Shown piece by piece: positions 9,626 to 18,262 of a stretch of DNA of 28,238 nucleotides (its first letter is position 1; each line of letters begins with the position of its first letter). Source of the DNA: Euprymna scolopes (Eukaryota > Mollusca > Cephalopoda > Sepiida > Sepiolidae). The notes beneath the pieces are model-generated. The model saw nothing but the letters and a program-made list of their open reading frames with translations, was not told the origin of the DNA and did not search any database. Made by a program: the position numbers and the translations under genes. The stretch is from contig CM044502.1 in assembly GCA_024364805.1 (NCBI GenBank), forward strand, positions 27,910,004 through 27,938,241. Direction: 5' to 3'.

Positions 9626-11400
9626 TGGGCAAACTTGGGTTTTTGTAAAAAGAAAAAAATTGTTAAAATGTATTTAAGAATTTTTTTTTTTTTTTTAATA
9701 TTTAAGAAAAAAAAAAAAAAAATCGAATCCTGCTAATAAAATAATACATTTCTATAAACATTATTTTTTTTATGGAGAAAACATTGCTGGTATATGAATG
9801 TTTATTTAGGAAGCTATGTAATGTAGCCGTCACTTTGTAACTGTGTTGTTATGGTTTAAACAAACCCGGACCGACATGCAGCTTGAAAAAATAATATCTA
9901 AAATTTAGAAAAAAGATTAGTTTTTTTAGGAGCGAAATGGTCATTTATATCATTTAATGTTAATGAGAGAAACTTAGTTTTAGTAGTGCCCTGGAGGCGT
10001 CTTTAACTTTATTTTTTGCTATCAGTAGAAGACCTTCAAAGTTTAATTTTTTTTTTACTCCTCACATAAAAATAAAATGAGTTTCTTTTCACTGTATGCA
10101 GATTAGGGTTTGTATGAGAAGCTTCGTACTATTTAACATCTCTAGTTTTTTTCGTGGCCTCAGGCATGAATCAGGTAGCCTGATAATCTATATATATATA
10201 AAAGTGAAAAAGTGTGTGTTAGTGTGTGCATTTTTTCTGTATGTCCACTAAAGGCTTTTCGCCGGGGGGGGGGGTACTATCGCTTAGAAGTGTTCATATA
10301 CCTCCCTTAGATAATATCTAGGATTTGCGAATGTGCATCGCATCTAGATTTATTTACATCTAATTTTACAGAATTCTTGCTATTTCAGCCCGTCTCGCGC
10401 TGATTTGGCTTTTTTGTATAAAAGCAAAACTGATGTGATACTAAGGAGCCATTCTCCGGCCCAGAAAGCAATGGACGTTTTGGTCAAAGTCGGTTTTCAC
10501 TGTCATATCAGACAACTGCTTTTGGACACCCTCTCCTAATAATGGGGGAGCTGGTTTTCTCCAACACATTGGGGAAACAAAAACCAGACCAGACCAGACG
10601 AAGTTGGGTAAAAAATAACCCCAATAGAACTACCCTGCAGTTAAAATTCAATACGAAATTAAATTTGGTGCGTACCTACCACTTGTGTTTATAAACGTTA
10701 AGTGCGTTTCATTTCCTGTGGCATGATGTTTGGCCTCATTAAACACGCACCTGTCACATCACTTAAGGATTTTATTTCACACATTCTCACTTCTCTGCCA
10801 TCGTAGCATGGCAAGAAGTCATCAGCCTATTAACCTCAAGGGTTCAGGTCCAAGCCTAACTACCTACCAAAACTTTTTCTTTTACACTTTCAAACACCTG
10901 GGCAACACCGGTACCCAACTAGTCTATTATATAAATTTCACCTGTCTGTTTAAATCTATGTATGTATGTCTGCCTAAAACTTTTGACAGAGGTGACGGAT
11001 TTTCATCAGATCCATATCGTTTTGAAGCTTGACCCTTTGGACCACAAATATCGAAAAACTAGCTGAAAACATTAATTCCTTCACTCTCAACAAGGCACTT
11101 CCTACGAGAAGGGGTTGCTTTTTTCACCGATATTTTCAAAAGTTATCCCCTCTTTTCGATTGACTAGCCTTAATTTAAACCTTTGTCACTTCCCGTTTGG
11201 CGATGGATGCAACAGCAAAGACGTCACGTTTTTTTTTTTATTTTCCTGTTATTTTCTTCCTTTACAGTATGGGTTCGAGCCTGCCTGCCTATCACTACTT
11301 GTTGTTTTTTTTGCTTAACACACACCTCCAATCACCCAGCCAACGCCAGGCACCCATATAAAGGGTAGTTGCTTGTTTGAATGTATAGCTAAAAGTCAAA
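9626..11400. other. Unassigned AT-rich stretch with short repeat heads
   Basis: No gene was recognised. It contains poly-T/poly-A tracts near 9680-9722 and a TCTATATATATAAAAGTG head followed by TGTGTG-rich DNA at about 10189-10230. An 11-base G run lies near 10264. A similar TATATAAA plus TGTCTG head is at about 10925-10975. Plus-strand frames at 10730-11032 and 11115-11368 have biased composition and no recognisable domains. Confidence 0.35.
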
Positions 11401-12068
11401 AACTACACAATGAAGACTTGTAACAGAGGCGTTTATTTTTAATAGTGTTGTTCCAGTTCAAAGTTCTTGAACACACAGGCTGTCTGGTACCCTTGAAAAG
11501 GAACAAACAAAAATATAACACAAAAGAAAGAAAAATCAGCCACTGCATTTTTTTAAGTGCAATAAAATGCATTTATTTGTGGTTCTTATAAAAAACAACG
11601 AATTTTATTATATTTACTTAGTCTTTACACGGTATATTATTTTCGTGACGCAAGAATTTGCATATGTGCTTTAATGGCTGCTGCTGCTAATAGTTTCTTA
11701 CACACCCATACACTTTGTTATAGATAGACACAAGGTCAGGGGGTTTTGGAAAGCAAGCATATTAGGTGAAATGCACTCTGGCATAAAAACCATGCCTGAG
11801 CAGTCCCGTTGATATTTCTTGGTATCCTCAGGCAATCATCAATACAGTAACATTTTCTGAAACATAAGGTAATGCCCAACAGGCTGGGCCTCCTAGGATT
11901 GAGCAAAACCATCCCTAAGGATGAGGACAAAAAATCCTCTGTTAGACTCATTGTCAAAGACATATGCCTTACTGCTACAAACAAATCCTCCTTTATTTGT
12001 GCCAGGTAATACACATTGAAAATTCTTTAACAATTCGAAGAAGAAAACAAAAAATAAAGTTTTTAATT
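11401..12068. other. Possible 3' region of the TRIM-like gene (minus strand)
   Basis: This lies downstream of the TRIM-like stop beyond the MITE. A minus-strand AATAAA is present at 11992-11997, and further ones lie near 11572-11608, so the transcript could end here, though none is decisive. Bases 11735-12010 are less AT-biased and open for a short way on both strands (92 codons minus; about 45 codons plus from 11873), but no domain was recognised. Confidence 0.25.
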
Positions 12069-12076
12069 CATTTTCA

Positions 12077-12523
12077 GGCACTTGTACAGTTTAGTCAAGA
12101 CATTCAAAAATGAAAATATCGCAAACAAGTTATATTGTACGTGTCCGTTTTGGACTGAAGATTACCGAAAAAAAATTTCATTTAATTTGATCGAGTAGTT
12201 TTTCTTTTTTTACAGCGGAAAAACACGTTCATATGAGAGCGCGTTGAAGTCAGCCATTGTGAAATTTGCTGAACACACCAGGGGGAGATAACTCCATGTA
12301 AAGCGCCGATACTCCCTTCCCTTCTTCCTACAAATCAAACCTTTTGCTTGGTATCATAACAAATTGTTTTTTTGCTGTAAAAAAACAAAAAAAAAAAAAA
12401 ATACTTGATGAAATTAAGTGAATATTTTTTCGGAGAACTTCATTCCATAACGGATATGTGCAATATAACCTTTTTTCGATATTTTCATTTTTTAATGTCT
12501 TGACTCTAAACTGTACGAGTAAG
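12077..12523. mobile_element. Foldback MITE with long terminal inverted repeats at the TRIM stop codon
   Basis: Bases 12077-12236 and 12354-12523 are inverted copies of each other, at about three-quarters identity or better by eye. Matching blocks include GTACAGTTTA, GTCAAGACATT, AAAAATGAAAATATCG and TTACAGC. The unique centre (about 117 bp) holds GGGGGAGATAACTCC. CATTTTCA flanks both ends (12069-12076 and 12524-12531), giving a candidate 8-bp target duplication; that size suits hAT-type transposition. The outermost three bases of the arms do not match, so the exact ends are tentative. It has no coding capacity and is a non-autonomous DNA element. Confidence 0.8.
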
Positions 12524-12528
12524 CATTT

Positions 12529-14394
12529 TCAATAAAATATTTTTAAAACTTCAATTATCCATTTTTCATCATTTTTAAAACAAGTAAACATTTTGTTTTG
12601 AAAAACAAACAACAGTGGACATTTTTTAGCTGGTTTCTCTAAAGTATAAAGAACTTTTTGTGGAAAAAAAGAACAAATTTCTTTGCGAACCCCATAAAAT
12701 TGTCCAAATTCAGTCATACTAAGATCAAAAATATTATTTTCTTTTTTAAACGAATCAATTTTTTTACCTTCTGAATTGAAGCAAAATATTTCAGAATGAT
12801 CCCAACTTGAACCCCAAAATTTCCCACTGGAGAAATCAACACGGATTCGTGGACATTTTTTTGATGTCAGTTCCTCATTTTTTATTGTTTTAATTTTGAC
12901 GCCTTCCTTTGTAAAATGATGAATTCCGAAATTCACATCACAAGTAATAATTGTTTCGTCTTTTAGACACATGGAATAAAATTCTGTTTTTGTGGCAATA
13001 ATTTTCTGTATTTGTAAAAATGGATGATTTTTAATTCTTTTCAAAATAAATAATTTTTTTTCTCTACTTCCACAAACAACAAATTCTTCACATGAAATTG
13101 AACACATGTCAAGAGGTTTAAAATTTTCATTTTCTTCATCAGACAAAAAAAATTCACTCACAAATTGTCCGATTTCACTCATTTCAATTATTGATTTATT
13201 TTTACAATCACACAAAAAAATGTGATCATCTTTTTCACTGATTAAAATAGTTCTGATATCTCGTGATTTTGATCCAGGTAGAATCCATTGATTTTCTTTT
13301 ACAAGTTTTTTTACAGGAATTGTTTTCCGAACACAAGACACTGATGAGATTTGTCTACTGCCCAATGGTTCCGTTGCTTGATGCCACCAGTCAGGCAATG
13401 TGAAACACAATTCACATGTTTTATTCGGTCGCATCGTTTTAAGATGCCGTGATGGAAGTCTTGATGTCAACAGTTTTAATCCACACAAGACCTCTTGGTC
13501 TTGGTGATCTTCATGGAGCAAATGCTGTAAATTCAGAAACCAAATTTCAATTTCTTTGAGAATTCTTGTATTTTTCTCAAAAATATTCTGCCATGTTTTA
13601 ATTTCTTCTGTCGTTTCTTGTCTAAACTTTTGGCACAGATCCAAAGCATCCAACTTGGCATTTTCTACGATTTGTTCATATTTTATCCAAACATCTTGGC
13701 ATTTAGATTCGCATTCAAGATTTAATTCATCCGTATACTTGAAAACATTTTCATTTGATGACTGCAAGTATTCTTTAAATTCATTAATTTCTTTCTCCAG
13801 GTTCAGGACTTGAGTTTTTATTTTTAAGGCTTCCTCTTTCACTAATAATGAAGGCACATTCATACAGCTGCTGCTGGGGTCAGTTGAGTGAGACTCGTAA
13901 CATGCGTCGCAAAAACACATGTTACATTTGTTACAAAACAATTCTAGTGTTTTTCCGTGCAACAAACAGTTGTTTGTCATGATCATTTCAATAAGGTCCA
14001 CTCTTTTCATTTCATCCAAATTTTTTGAAATGTGTTCTTTCGTAAATGCATTATGGAGGCGCATACAATTGATGCATAAAAATTTCTTACACTGGATGCA
14101 CCAATATTTCACTATCGATGAGTTGTTTTCTTCTAAGCACGTGTCACATTTCAACAGCAATAATTGTTGGCGTTTTAATTCATTGGCCAAAATAGGTGAA
14201 AGGGTCAAGCCTTCATTATTATGAAATTTGTTACAACATTGCGGACATTTTCCTTCTGTCTCGTCATCTTCTAACGTGTTGGTAAAACATGAATTACACA
14301 AACTATGAAGACATGGTAAAGTCTTGGAAGTTTTGTTTAATTGGGATTCACATCCGACACATTGGAAAAGACATTGGTATTGATCAGACGCCAT
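12529..14394 (-). CDS. TRIM-like RING/B-box protein, probable E3 ubiquitin ligase
   Basis: A single uninterrupted 621-codon frame. Residues 12-53 are a complete C3HC4 RING (C12, C15, C28, H30, C33, C36, C50, C53), the E2-binding fold of ubiquitin ligases. B-box 1 follows (C83, C86, C99, C102, C107, C110, H114, H121), then B-box 2 (C143, H146, C154, C157, C162, C165, H169; its last zinc ligand is not obvious). About 180-310 is helical, charged coiled coil. About 370-621 has strand-rich repeats like a degenerate NHL-type beta-propeller, as in TRIM2/56/71-like mollusc proteins. The start at 14394 (MASDQ) is preferred: an in-frame ATG at 14445 lies just beyond a good splice acceptor. Stop TGA lies inside the target duplication of a MITE. 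Likely cytoplasmic; substrate unknown. TRIM families of this shape are expanded in molluscs, often with innate-immune roles (family knowledge). It shows no decay. Confidence 0.88.
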   Translation of the reverse strand: MASDQYQCLFQCVGCESQLNKTSKTLPCLHSLCNSCFTNTLEDDETEGKCPQCCNKFHNNEGLTLSPILANELKRQQLLLLKCDTCLEENNSSIVKYWCIQCKKFLCINCMRLHNAFTKEHISKNLDEMKRVDLIEMIMTNNCLLHGKTLELFCNKCNMCFCDACYESHSTDPSSSCMNVPSLLVKEEALKIKTQVLNLEKEINEFKEYLQSSNENVFKYTDELNLECESKCQDVWIKYEQIVENAKLDALDLCQKFRQETTEEIKTWQNIFEKNTRILKEIEIWFLNLQHLLHEDHQDQEVLCGLKLLTSRLPSRHLKTMRPNKTCELCFTLPDWWHQATEPLGSRQISSVSCVRKTIPVKKLVKENQWILPGSKSRDIRTILISEKDDHIFLCDCKNKSIIEMSEIGQFVSEFFLSDEENENFKPLDMCSISCEEFVVCGSREKKLFILKRIKNHPFLQIQKIIATKTEFYSMCLKDETIITCDVNFGIHHFTKEGVKIKTIKNEELTSKKCPRIRVDFSSGKFWGSSWDHSEIFCFNSEGKKIDSFKKENNIFDLSMTEFGQFYGVRKEICSFFPQKVLYTLEKPAKKCPLLFVFQNKMFTCFKNDEKWIIEVLKIFY

Positions 14395-14421
14395 CAATTT
14401 ATAATTAAGATGCAAATCAAA

Positions 14422-14445
14422 CTGAAAAATAAAAAACAAGAACAT
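14422..14445 (-). promoter_or_regulatory. Predicted 3' splice acceptor in the 5' UTR of the TRIM-like gene
   Basis: On the minus strand a pyrimidine tract, TTCTTGTTTTTTATTTTTCAG, ends with CAG at 14424-14422. It lies 27 bases before the ATG at 14394. This implies a 5' UTR intron and an upstream leader exon beyond 14445. It also argues that the in-frame ATG at 14445 is intronic. Confidence 0.55.
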
Positions 14446-14519
14446 CTTAAAATCAAAAAGTTAAATTAAAGTCAGCATCCATTTTGCAATCTATACAATC
14501 GATATATATTTTATAATTT

Positions 14520-14706
14520 TTAGATAAAAAGTGGAAATTGGGGAAAAAAGAGAAAGAAAGGAGGAAAGATGATGAAGAGAGATTAGAGGAAAAAAGAGAA
14601 CTTGGAGGAAAGGGGAATTGGTGGAAAGATGAAGAAGAGAGACTGAAAGAAAGGGGAAAATAGAAATTGGAGGAAAGAGGGGAAAATTGTAATTGGAAGA
14701 AAGAGG
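14520..14706 (+). repeat. Degenerate purine-rich minisatellite (left part)
   Basis: An A/G-rich stretch of diverged units around GAAATTGGAGGAAAGAGG, clearly related to the regular 25-bp array that resumes at 15044. The SINE-like insertion 14707-15043 separates the two parts. Confidence 0.75.
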
Positions 14707-15043
14707 TTGGTTGGTTGTTTTTGTTTTATGGCATATCAACCCTTTTCGGGTTATTTAATGCCGAATCCAAAGATTTTGAAGAAAAATTTTTTTAATAGAA
14801 TATATTTGTTGTTTTCACGTTGGTTTCTATTTAACTCATAGTTGGAACCCTAACAGGTACTACCACTCTGGGTCTGAGTGGACCTGGGAGCAATGGTAAT
14901 TAAAGGGTAGCTCCACACTCCCCAAAGCCCACAAGCTGGGGCCTCACCACTGGATATAGTTTAGGGTCATATCCAGGACCCCCATTGAGGGACTTTTACC
15001 CTCTGCAGGGGGGCAGTCGGTGTATTCTAATGCCCCACCGACA
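14707..15043 (-). mobile_element. SINE-like retroposon inserted in the minisatellite
   Basis: A 337-bp non-purine block inside the purine array, flanked by a perfect 12-bp direct repeat GGAAGAAAGAGG (14695-14706 and 15044-15055). Read on the minus strand it ends ATGCCATAAAACAAAAACAA then (CCAA)n, a short-repeat 3' tail as in many SINEs and RTE-type LINEs. Just before the tail is a small hairpin (AACCCGAAAAGGGTT). I found no convincing pol III A and B boxes, so it could be a 5'-truncated LINE end. The array itself could mimic part of the target duplication. Confidence 0.6.
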
Positions 15044-15375
15044 GGAAGAAAGAGGAAAAAGAGAAATTGGAAGAAAGAGGAAAAAGAGAAATTGGAAGAA
15101 AGAGGGAAAAGAGAAATTGGAAGAAAGAGGAAAAAGAGAAATTGGAAGAAAGAGGAAAAAGAGAAATTCGAAGAAAGAGGAAAAAGAGAAATTGGAAGAA
15201 AGAGGAAAAAGAGAAATTGGAAGAAAGAGGAAAAAGAGAAATTGGAAGAAAGAGGGAAAAGAGAAATTGGAAGAAAGAGGGAAAAGAGAAATTGGAAGAA
15301 AGAGGGAAAAGAGAAATTGGAAGAAGAGAGACTAGAGGAAAGAGGAAAAAGAGAGACTAAAGGAAAGAGGAAAAA
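15044..15375 (+). repeat. 25-bp purine-rich minisatellite, about 12 units
   Basis: Near-perfect units of GAAATTGGAAGAAAGAGG plus AAAAAGA repeat every 25 bp (GAGAAATTGG at 15061, 15086, 15111 and on) to about 15325, then decay to 15375. Because 25 is not a multiple of three, all three plus frames read the same 25-residue lysine/glutamate-rich superrepeat, which produces long open frames on both strands. These frames are a by-product of the array and I do not call a protein. Confidence 0.95.
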
Positions 15376-15404
15376 GTGATTGAAGGAAAAAAGAAAAACT
15401 GCAA

Positions 15405-15563
15405 GTTCTTGCTGAGAGAATATACACTGAATCACAGTGCGACTTTCGCTCCTAACATTCCACTACTAACATGATCTTCCCACTAAGCCAACTTTAAAAT
15501 GTAAAGAACAAAATGTCATTGTACCACGCCTTCATTGACCTTACTACTGCATTTGACCTTGTG
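15405..15563 (+). pseudogene. LINE reverse transcriptase fragment
   Basis: One plus frame reads VLAERIYTESQCDFRS, STTNMIFPLSQL and LYHAFIDLTTAFDLV. These match the non-LTR RT block that normally reads ESQCGFR, RSTxDMIF.LRQLQ and LYxAFIDLTKAFD. The 53-codon piece has two in-frame stops (codons 17 and 31) and no upstream or downstream LINE sequence joined to it. A short, dead LINE remnant; the clade cannot be fixed from this length. Confidence 0.75.
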
Positions 15564-15641
15564 TTGCCCTAAAAAAAAAAAAACAACTTTTATTGAAAAA
15601 TAATCAATTCCAGTAACTTGATTAGGTAGTAAAGTTGATAT

Positions 15642-15830
15642 TTATTTAATGTAGCCACCTTCAGCCTCAATCACTGTTTCAATACGGATACAGAACTGGG
15701 AGCATGCCTTTTTCACAAGTACCAGCAGGAGCTCAACAACTATTCACCGGAAGCTGGCGATCAGGCTGGCTTTGGTGTTTTGGATAGTCACGTTTTCATC
15801 AGATGTTCTTTTTCAGCATCGACCAATGGT
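15642..15830 (-). pseudogene. Tc1/mariner-superfamily transposase C-terminal remnant
   Basis: The minus strand reads NVTIQNTKASLIASFR, one stop, then VVELLLVLVKKACSQFCIRI followed by ETVIEAEGGYIK and a terminal stop at 15644-15642. A KACxxFxxRIExVIxAEGGYI ending is typical of the tail of IS630/Tc1/mariner transposases. The catalytic DDE core is not present. A decayed DNA-transposon fragment lying between two LINE pieces. Confidence 0.6.
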
Positions 15831-15896
15831 TGAATGAATTGATTCAAAGAAGACCAAGAAACCATAAAAAAGGTTTGGTGACTTTATCGCAAAGCC

Positions 15897-15920
15897 CACA
15901 CACACACACACACGCACACT
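15897..15920. repeat. (CA)n microsatellite
   Basis: An uninterrupted CA run with one CG interruption, followed by CGCACAC. Simple repeat. Confidence 0.9.
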
Positions 15921-15985
15921 AGAGGTGACACAACCACATAGACAGATGATCACACTGCGCATACATCCAAAAGACATTAATATTA

Positions 15986-16028
15986 ATAACTCTGCTGTTC
16001 CTGATATTCATAAATGACCTCCCCGATA
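15986..16028 (+). pseudogene. LINE RT fragment cut by the assembly gap
   Basis: A plus frame reads ITLLFLIFINDLPD, the conserved non-LTR RT block that precedes the FADD catalytic box (PLLFLIFINDLP). It runs directly into the gap. It is in the same orientation as the RT fragment at 15405-15563 and could be part of the same or another LINE. Confidence 0.7.
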
Positions 16029-16414
16029 NNNNNNNNNNNNNNNNNNNNNNNNNNNNNNNNNNNNNNNNNNNNNNNNNNNNNNNNNNNNNNNNNNNNNNNN
16101 NNNNNNNNNNNNNNNNNNNNNNNNNNNNNNNNNNNNNNNNNNNNNNNNNNNNNNNNNNNNNNNNNNNNNNNNNNNNNNNNNNNNNNNNNNNNNNNNNNNN
16201 NNNNNNNNNNNNNNNNNNNNNNNNNNNNNNNNNNNNNNNNNNNNNNNNNNNNNNNNNNNNNNNNNNNNNNNNNNNNNNNNNNNNNNNNNNNNNNNNNNNN
16301 NNNNNNNNNNNNNNNNNNNNNNNNNNNNNNNNNNNNNNNNNNNNNNNNNNNNNNNNNNNNNNNNNNNNNNNNNNNNNNNNNNNNNNNNNNNNNNNNNNNN
16401 NNNNNNNNNNNNNN
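16029..16414. other. Assembly gap (386 N)
   Basis: A run of N. Open frames that cross it have no meaning. The left edge is LINE RT coding sequence, so the missing piece probably contains more LINE. Confidence 1.
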
Positions 16415-16780
16415 CCTTGTTTGGGGTGAAAATATAATTAAAAAAAAAAAAATAAATAAATAAAAAATAATCACCAAACAGAAAATCCTCGTCTCCACAC
16501 AACTTTATAACGCTTTTAAACCCATTTCAAGTGAAAATATTATTAGCTACTTATACATTAAAGGCAAGATAGGTTTCTTTTAGACTTACATGGTATATTT
16601 TTTTGCGTTTTAACTAGGTTTTAATTTTTCTTACAAATAAAAGTACTGTATATCACATTACTGTTACCAAACAGAAGATCAGTTACCCTTAAATAAAAAG
16701 TGCTTCTACAGAATTCTATCTAGATGAAAAAACAAACCAAAGTTTACCCATGATGAAAAGAAAAGTTTGTAAAACAGAAA
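16415..16780. other. Unassigned AT-rich stretch right of the gap
   Basis: Includes an A-rich tract at 16438-16468. Nothing coding recognised. Confidence 0.4.
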
Positions 16781-16784
16781 TTAC

Positions 16785-17205
16785 ATATTTTTATATATAT
16801 AAAGTAGTAGCTTTTGTGCGTGTGTGTATGCAACTTTCCTACAGCCCTCACTACTGGACCAAATCTAGCATGATAATGATTCCCCACAAAGGGATGGTAG
16901 GCACCATTTTCCGTAGTTAACCTCAAAGGTAAAGGTCAAAATTCAACGTCATAGCTTATGTATATATACTCTCCTACAGCTCACACCACTAGACCAATCA
17001 TAACCAAACTGGAGATGATGGCCTAACGATGATGCACACTATATTTCAAGGTTAAGGTCAAAGATTGAGGTCATATTTCATAAATTCTCCCACCTAGGGA
17101 AAGTGACGAATCACAACTTCATGTGCACCATCTCTGGGTGGGGAAGTTTATGAAGAGCTGCATCAAATATGACCTTAACCTTTTACCTTACTAAAAGGTA
17201 ACATT
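16785..17205 (+). repeat. Degenerate tandem repeat rich in AGGTCA half-sites
   Basis: Two diverged units are visible, each with an RCTYTCCTACAG block, a CTACTGGACCAA/CACTAGACCAA block and an AAGGTYAAGGTCAAA-type block (about 16830-16950 and 16965-17075). An inverted TATGACCTTAACC lies near 17170. A TATATATATAAAG head followed by a TGTGTG run leads the array. Such AAGGTCAAGGTCA-bearing repeats are, from memory, common in mollusc genomes. AGGTCA is also the nuclear-receptor half-site, but regulatory use is not shown. Confidence 0.6.
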
Positions 17206-17456
17206 ACATCTGCTTCTTGTTTTTTTTCACTGTTCATTTCGTCTGCCATGAGATTAACAAAACCCTGCCATCTCAACAATTCTCTCCTCACCACCATGAG
17301 ACCACACATCCATTTCCCCCTGCTCACTTTTTTTCTCACCCTCCTGCTGGCTGAAGCATGCCATTTCTCGTCTCTGACTGCTTCTCTCCGACAACATGAT
17401 GTTCTGTATACAGAGTTTTGGAGAAAAATTAAATGGTTCTGCCTGGTGCATGTTGG

Positions 17457-18262
17457 CGCGTGACTTACGGAAAAACGGTAAATTGGGAGGTGGGGGTGGG
17501 TGGAGCATGACTTACGGCAAAACGGTAAATTAAACTGCAGAAGTACATGTTAAAAGTTGTACAAGTTCTATAATTGAATACCCCTTCAAAAAATAAGTTT
17601 TTGTAAATCGCTTGTGAAAATTTTTTAGATCAATTAAAAGCATCAAAATCTATGTAACACAGAAAAATGAACATTTTTTTGTTTTTGAAAACTTTGTTAT
17701 TTCAAGTGTCTGCTAAAAATTCTCCCGCGATGTGACAAGTCAGTTTATTATGTGCAAACGCATCATGTAAGAATTGCGTGAACGAAGGTGGTGAGATGGC
17801 GCAAAATAGTAAGGGTCCAGAGGTTAATACCATGCAAATGGTAAATTTGCGACGGGTTTGAATATCAAATTTGTTGTCAGTGACCCCGAAAACCTTTCAA
17901 AAACTAAATTTTATCAGTCGGTGTTCTGTTGTAGTTAAAGTAAATATTTACCTACATTTGAAAGAAAGTTTTAAAAAAATAAATAAAAAAATAATGTGGT
18001 TCATTTTTGTGTGTGTGTTAAATAGTTTTTAATTCTTTTTAATTAATCTAAAAAATTAAGTTTTCACAGGCGTTTTACAAAAACATTTGCTTTTTGTTCT
18101 TTTTTTGGGGAGGAGTATTCAGTTATAGAACTTGAATAGTTTAACAGGTGCTTCCGCTGTTTAATTAACCGTTTTTCGATAAATAAGCCGCTGACATTTA
18201 CCGAGTAGAATACTGTTGGGGGTGTTGACTTTTTAGGGTAATTTGAGTCTGTTTCAAGCGAA
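17457..18262. repeat. Foldback repeat related to the element at the window start
   Basis: Bases 17520-17695 are an inverted copy of about 18000-18175. Shared blocks include TTTTAATTGATCTAAAAAAT, TTACAAAAAC, ATTATAGAACTTG and CTGCAGTTTAATT-like text. The right arm continues to 18262 and matches 355-600. At the left edge CTTACGGAAAAACGGTAAATT (about 17463) is repeated as CTTACGGCAAAACGGTAAATT (about 17511). The loop (about 17700-18000) is unassigned. Non-coding; probably a non-autonomous DNA element. Confidence 0.65.

Noticed and set aside
10262-10274. G run as a possible G-quadruplex
   Set aside because: A single run, with no set of four G tracts nearby.
11269-11281. GGTTCGAGCCT, resembling a tRNA B box
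   Set aside because: No matching A box or cloverleaf could be laid out around it.
13556-14224. Plus-strand frames inside the TRIM-like gene
   Set aside because: Antisense shadows of a clearly recognised minus-strand protein.
14944-15435. Long open frames on both strands over the purine array (Lys/Glu-rich plus, Phe/Leu/Ser-rich minus)
   Set aside because: Explained by a stop-free 25-bp minisatellite; the peptide text is just the repeat in three frames.
15983-16502. Frames spanning the N gap
   Set aside because: Over 75 percent undetermined residues; no information.
17248-17508. Frames on both strands around 17.25-17.5 kb
   Set aside because: No domain and not longer than expected by chance in a pyrimidine-rich stretch.
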